Shown: positions 62,401-64,000 of the stretch, in pieces
Position numbering within the stretch: position 1 is the first letter of the stretch
Layout: every line of letters begins with the position of its first letter
Source of the DNA: Micavibrio sp.
GTDB taxonomy: Bacteria; Pseudomonadota; Alphaproteobacteria; Micavibrionales; Micavibrionaceae
Direction of reading: 5' to 3'
NCBI GenBank assembly: GCA_026989265.1
Contig: JALSJP010000033.1
Coordinates: 1-64,000 of the forward strand
DNA: 64,000 nucleotides
Made by a program: the position numbers and the translations under genes
Notes under the pieces: generated by a model
Database searches by the model: none
What the model was told of the DNA's origin: nothing
What the model saw: only the letters and a program-made list of their open reading frames with translations

Positions 62401-62876
62401 AAGTCACCAGATTCGCGCACTGTATCACTGCGTATATAGCCATTTTGCGCAAGGAATAGCTGCAAATCATCTATATTAATTTGAGTTCCTGTCTTTGCGC
62501 TAAAGCTAGACTCACGTAACGCCGCGCGCGGCATAACTCTTTGCATGGCTGCGTTAACGCTTGTAAGCAATATGCGGGGTGAGCGCTCAATCATATGCTC
62601 CCATTCCATAAGCTTAGAAAGAGCCGACACGCGCTTTGCCACTATATCGCCATGCGGGGAAACTCTGTCATATGGCAGGCAATCCCAAGCGGGCAATGTG
62701 ATAACCTCAATATCAGGCGCAAAAAATGCTAGCAACTCTTCCAGCACTGATATGCGCGCGTCATCCATGGCAATATGCACAAGAACGCGGTCTTGCGGCA
62801 TAATTTTGCGGGCTATATCTGCTAGAATTCGTGCGTCTTGCCCCTCTGGCGCGCCATAAATTATATTGCTGTGCAA
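59418..62876 (-). CDS. mfd: Transcription-repair coupling factor Mfd
   Basis: Removes stalled RNA polymerase and recruits UvrA. The 1152-residue protein has the N-terminal UvrB-like modules and the RNA polymerase-interaction domain (DLVVHVDHGIGRF). The RecG-like translocase has Walker A CGDVGFGKTEVALRA, DEEQRFG, LTATPIPRTLQMSL, ESGIDIA and QIRGRIGRS. A C-terminal D7 domain follows. It is divergent from the BtaA-like gene. Confidence 0.97.
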   Translation of the reverse strand: MHSNIIYGAPEGQDARILADIARKIMPQDRVLVHIAMDDARISVLEELLAFFAPDIEVITLPAWDCLPYDRVSPHGDIVAKRVSALSKLMEWEHMIERSPRILLTSVNAAMQRVMPRAALRESSFSAKTGTQINIDDLQLFLAQNGYIRSDTVRESGDFAVRGGIIDIFAAGHESPVRIDLFGDEVETIKVFDPITQRTSGKIKEFSLRPATEFFMDEPSISRFRSKYREAFGVQKKDDPLYQAVSEGRRYNGVEHWLPLFYEHMDNVFDYTHNSFVTFDPHVADACAERLDQVNDFYNSRQILKDSANKKSSSIGAVYNPIPVESLYIGNEEWNKLTGGAKVFSTFGAPDDGGLEDARARKGRDFSDVRALPDGDVFAELKSYIEYKQDHKILVAAYSEGSKSRLKGLIENASIKNIIDVNDYRDIKNLKPHQIGICVLALESGFNSLDLIVLTEQDILGDRLARKAKKTRKCDNFLKEVSSLNEGDLVVHVDHGIGRFIELETIKAGGVINDCLKIEYAGGDRLFVPVVNLDVLSRFGSDSDTTQLDKLGGANWQARKAKAKKNLMEIADKLLGVAAARQLKKSQQLHISQELYNEFVSRFPYAETEDQLRSINSVIEGMAGSYPMDHLVCGDVGFGKTEVALRAAYVAAMSGVQVAIVVPTTLLSRQHYNNFQNRFEGSGIRIEQLSRMVTPKDAERTKRGLADGSVQIVIGTHALFADSMKFDNLGLLIVDEEQRFGVKQKEKLKALKSNIHVLTLTATPIPRTLQMSLTGVKEMSLITTPPVDRLAIRTFVMPVDSVVIRDALLREHYRGGQSFYVVPRIKDIKEVADMLKELVPEIKVIDAHGQMTPTELEDRMTAFYDRQYDVLLATNIIESGIDIASANTMIVHRADMFGLSQLYQIRGRIGRSKVRAYAYLTYQPNVKLNPQAQKRLEVMETLDTLGSGFQLASHDMDIRGAGNLLGDAQSGHIREVGVELYQQMLEEAVAAARAGITTIEEMPEEQWSPQINIGASVLIPESYVEDLGVRMSLYRRLNDLVGGEEVEAFAAEMIDRFGALPIEVENLLDILAIKQLCKKAGVSHVDAGPKGAIIAFHKNMPPNIDGLMAWIGKKAGSVKIRPDQKLSAIRSWTKTPERVKGVHRLMKELSEL

Positions 62877-62917
62877 AATATTACCCTTTTACTATTTGCC
62901 TTTTACCAGCTTTTTAT

Positions 62918-62937
62918 ATATAGATTTCAGTCTATAT
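62918..62937. promoter_or_regulatory. Inverted repeat between mfd and the BtaA-like gene
   Basis: ATATAGA (62918-62924) and TCTATAT (62931-62937) flank TTTCAG. It lies 17 bases before the BtaA-like start and could be an operator, but the AT-rich arms make chance occurrence plausible. Confidence 0.3.
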
Positions 62938-62954
62938 CAAGGGACAAAACTATA

Positions 62955-64000
62955 ATGAATAGCGAAACGCAAACTGTTGCAGATAAAGAGTTACTAAAAA
63001 GTGCCGTTCATGAGAATAAGGCTACGTCAAAACGTGGCTTGCAAGAGCGCATGTTTACAATGGCTTTTAGTGGCTTTGTATATCCGCAAATTTGGGAAGA
63101 TCCTGAGGTTGATATTCCCGCCATGAAGATTGACGACACTACGCGCATAATGACAATATGTTCTGGCGGGTGTAATATGATGAATTATTTAACCGAGTCC
63201 CCTGCGTCAGTTACAGCAATAGACCTTAACCCGCACCATGTTGCGCTTGGTCGCTTAAAAATTGCTGCGCTTAAACATTTGCCCGACTATGAAAGATTTT
63301 TTATGTTTTTTGGCTGCGCTGATGATCCAAAAAATATAGAGAATTACGATAAATATATAGCCCCGCATCTTGATAAATATACGCGCGATTATTGGGAAAA
63401 AATCGTAGTTCCGCATGGCAGGCGCATAAATTTATTCAAGAAAAATATTTATAAATATGGGCTACTTGGTAAATTCATTGGGATGGTGCATTTAATTGCC
63501 AAAATATATGGGCAAGATCCACGTGATATTTTAAAAGCCACCACTATGGATGAGCAAAAAGAGATATTCGACAAAACTCTAGCACCTCTATTTGATAAGA
63601 AATTTGTACGCATGATGTGCGGAAAACCTGAGTCTTTATATGGGCTTGGCATTCCCCCTTCCCAGTTTGATGAGCTTAATGCGTCTGCTGGCGGCAATAT
63701 GGCAATGCTTTTGAAAGCTCGGCTAGAGCGCATGGCATGTCAGTTCCCAATTTCTGATAATTACTTTGCATGGCAAGCATTCGGCAGAGGCTATGACCGC
63801 AATAATAAGCAAGCTGTGCCGCGCTACCTCAAGCAAGAAAACTATGAGACACTAAAAGCAAATATTAATAACGCAAAAGTAGTCCACAAAACAATTACCG
63901 AATATCTAGACTCTAAAGGTGAAAACTCATTTGATGTTTACGTGTTTTTAGATGCTCAAGACTGGATGAATGAGGAGCAGATTAACGATCTTTGGGCGGC
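62955..64000 (+). CDS. btaA: BtaA-like DUF3419 protein (betaine-lipid synthesis), cut by window edge
   Basis: About 348 codons are present and the C-terminus is missing. DUF3419/BtaA proteins transfer the 3-amino-3-carboxypropyl group of SAM to diacylglycerol, the first step to the betaine lipid DGTS. Visible features are GFVYPQIWEDPEVD, a SAM-site ICSGGCNMMNYL with AIDLNPHHVALG, and YVFLDAQDWM near the edge. The partner btaB could lie beyond 64000. The start is ATG 62955. Confidence 0.85.
   Translation, partial: MNSETQTVADKELLKSAVHENKATSKRGLQERMFTMAFSGFVYPQIWEDPEVDIPAMKIDDTTRIMTICSGGCNMMNYLTESPASVTAIDLNPHHVALGRLKIAALKHLPDYERFFMFFGCADDPKNIENYDKYIAPHLDKYTRDYWEKIVVPHGRRINLFKKNIYKYGLLGKFIGMVHLIAKIYGQDPRDILKATTMDEQKEIFDKTLAPLFDKKFVRMMCGKPESLYGLGIPPSQFDELNASAGGNMAMLLKARLERMACQFPISDNYFAWQAFGRGYDRNNKQAVPRYLKQENYETLKANINNAKVVHKTITEYLDSKGENSFDVYVFLDAQDWMNEEQINDLWA

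Overview
The window comes from a low-GC (roughly 40% by eye) alphaproteobacterium. Lineage markers include a MucR/Ros regulator, a PhaR-controlled polyhydroxybutyrate (PHB) locus, a bacterial ELM1 homologue, a TIGR02186/TauE pair, a ybjN-proC pair, the purEK, prs-rplY-pth-ychF and murJ-trpS blocks, and a BtaA-like protein. The order cannot be fixed from the sequence. It is mostly compact housekeeping chromosome: no gene-free stretch exceeds 300 bases, and I see no tRNA, rRNA, insertion sequence, prophage or CRISPR array.

Layout. 1-7 kb (minus): folP (cut by the edge), folK, a MepK-like endopeptidase, an LdtD-like L,D-transpeptidase, ilvD, two PH-domain membrane proteins, and pfkA. 7-10.6 kb (plus): a YdcH-like protein, purE, purK, fumC (frameshifted) and a ribbon-helix-helix protein. 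10.6-14.4 kb: the PHB locus phaB-phaA-phaC (minus) divergent from phaR. 14.4-21.5 kb: a periplasmic coiled-coil protein, prfB with its programmed frameshift, an OmpA-type lipoprotein, trkH, hslO, an ABC-2 permease and recX. 21.5-26.2 kb: a large PAS histidine kinase and an EnvZ/OmpR-like pair. 26-33 kb: ilvE, ychF, pth, rplY, prs, pgeF, midA and lgt. 33-42 kb: ybjN, proC, mucR, tsaB, nfu, a universal stress protein, TIGR02186, TauE, a secreted protein, trpS and murJ. 42-48.9 kb (plus): ubiE, an acidic repeat membrane protein, coaBC, dut, mutS and a thioredoxin-reductase-like ferredoxin-NADP reductase. 48.9-50.4 kb: the one clearly accessory gene, a SEC-C protein with a nuclease-like N-terminus. 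50.4-64 kb: cysK, fdxA, a TerB-like protein, trmFO, an Lrp regulator, ELM1, trxB, a small lipoprotein, an aspartate aminotransferase, a phosphotransferase, a conserved 135-residue protein, mfd and a BtaA-like gene cut by the right edge.

Working together. phaA and phaB convert acetyl-CoA to 3-hydroxybutyryl-CoA, phaC polymerises it and PhaR probably controls the locus. The LdtD/MepK pair would make and cut 3-3 peptidoglycan cross-links, while lgt, murJ and the OmpA-type lipoprotein serve the envelope. prs and purEK feed nucleotide synthesis; ilvD and ilvE feed branched-chain amino acids.

Most notable for follow-up: the SEC-C/nuclease-like gene, the tandem 22-residue acidic repeat protein sitting where ubiB is usually found, the one-base lesion in fumC, the prfB recoding site with a tandem 11-bp repeat over its stop codon, the mixed phosphofructokinase active site, and several dyad-rich leaders (ompA lipoprotein, phaC/phaR, lgt/ybjN, and the 56.3 kb lipoprotein).
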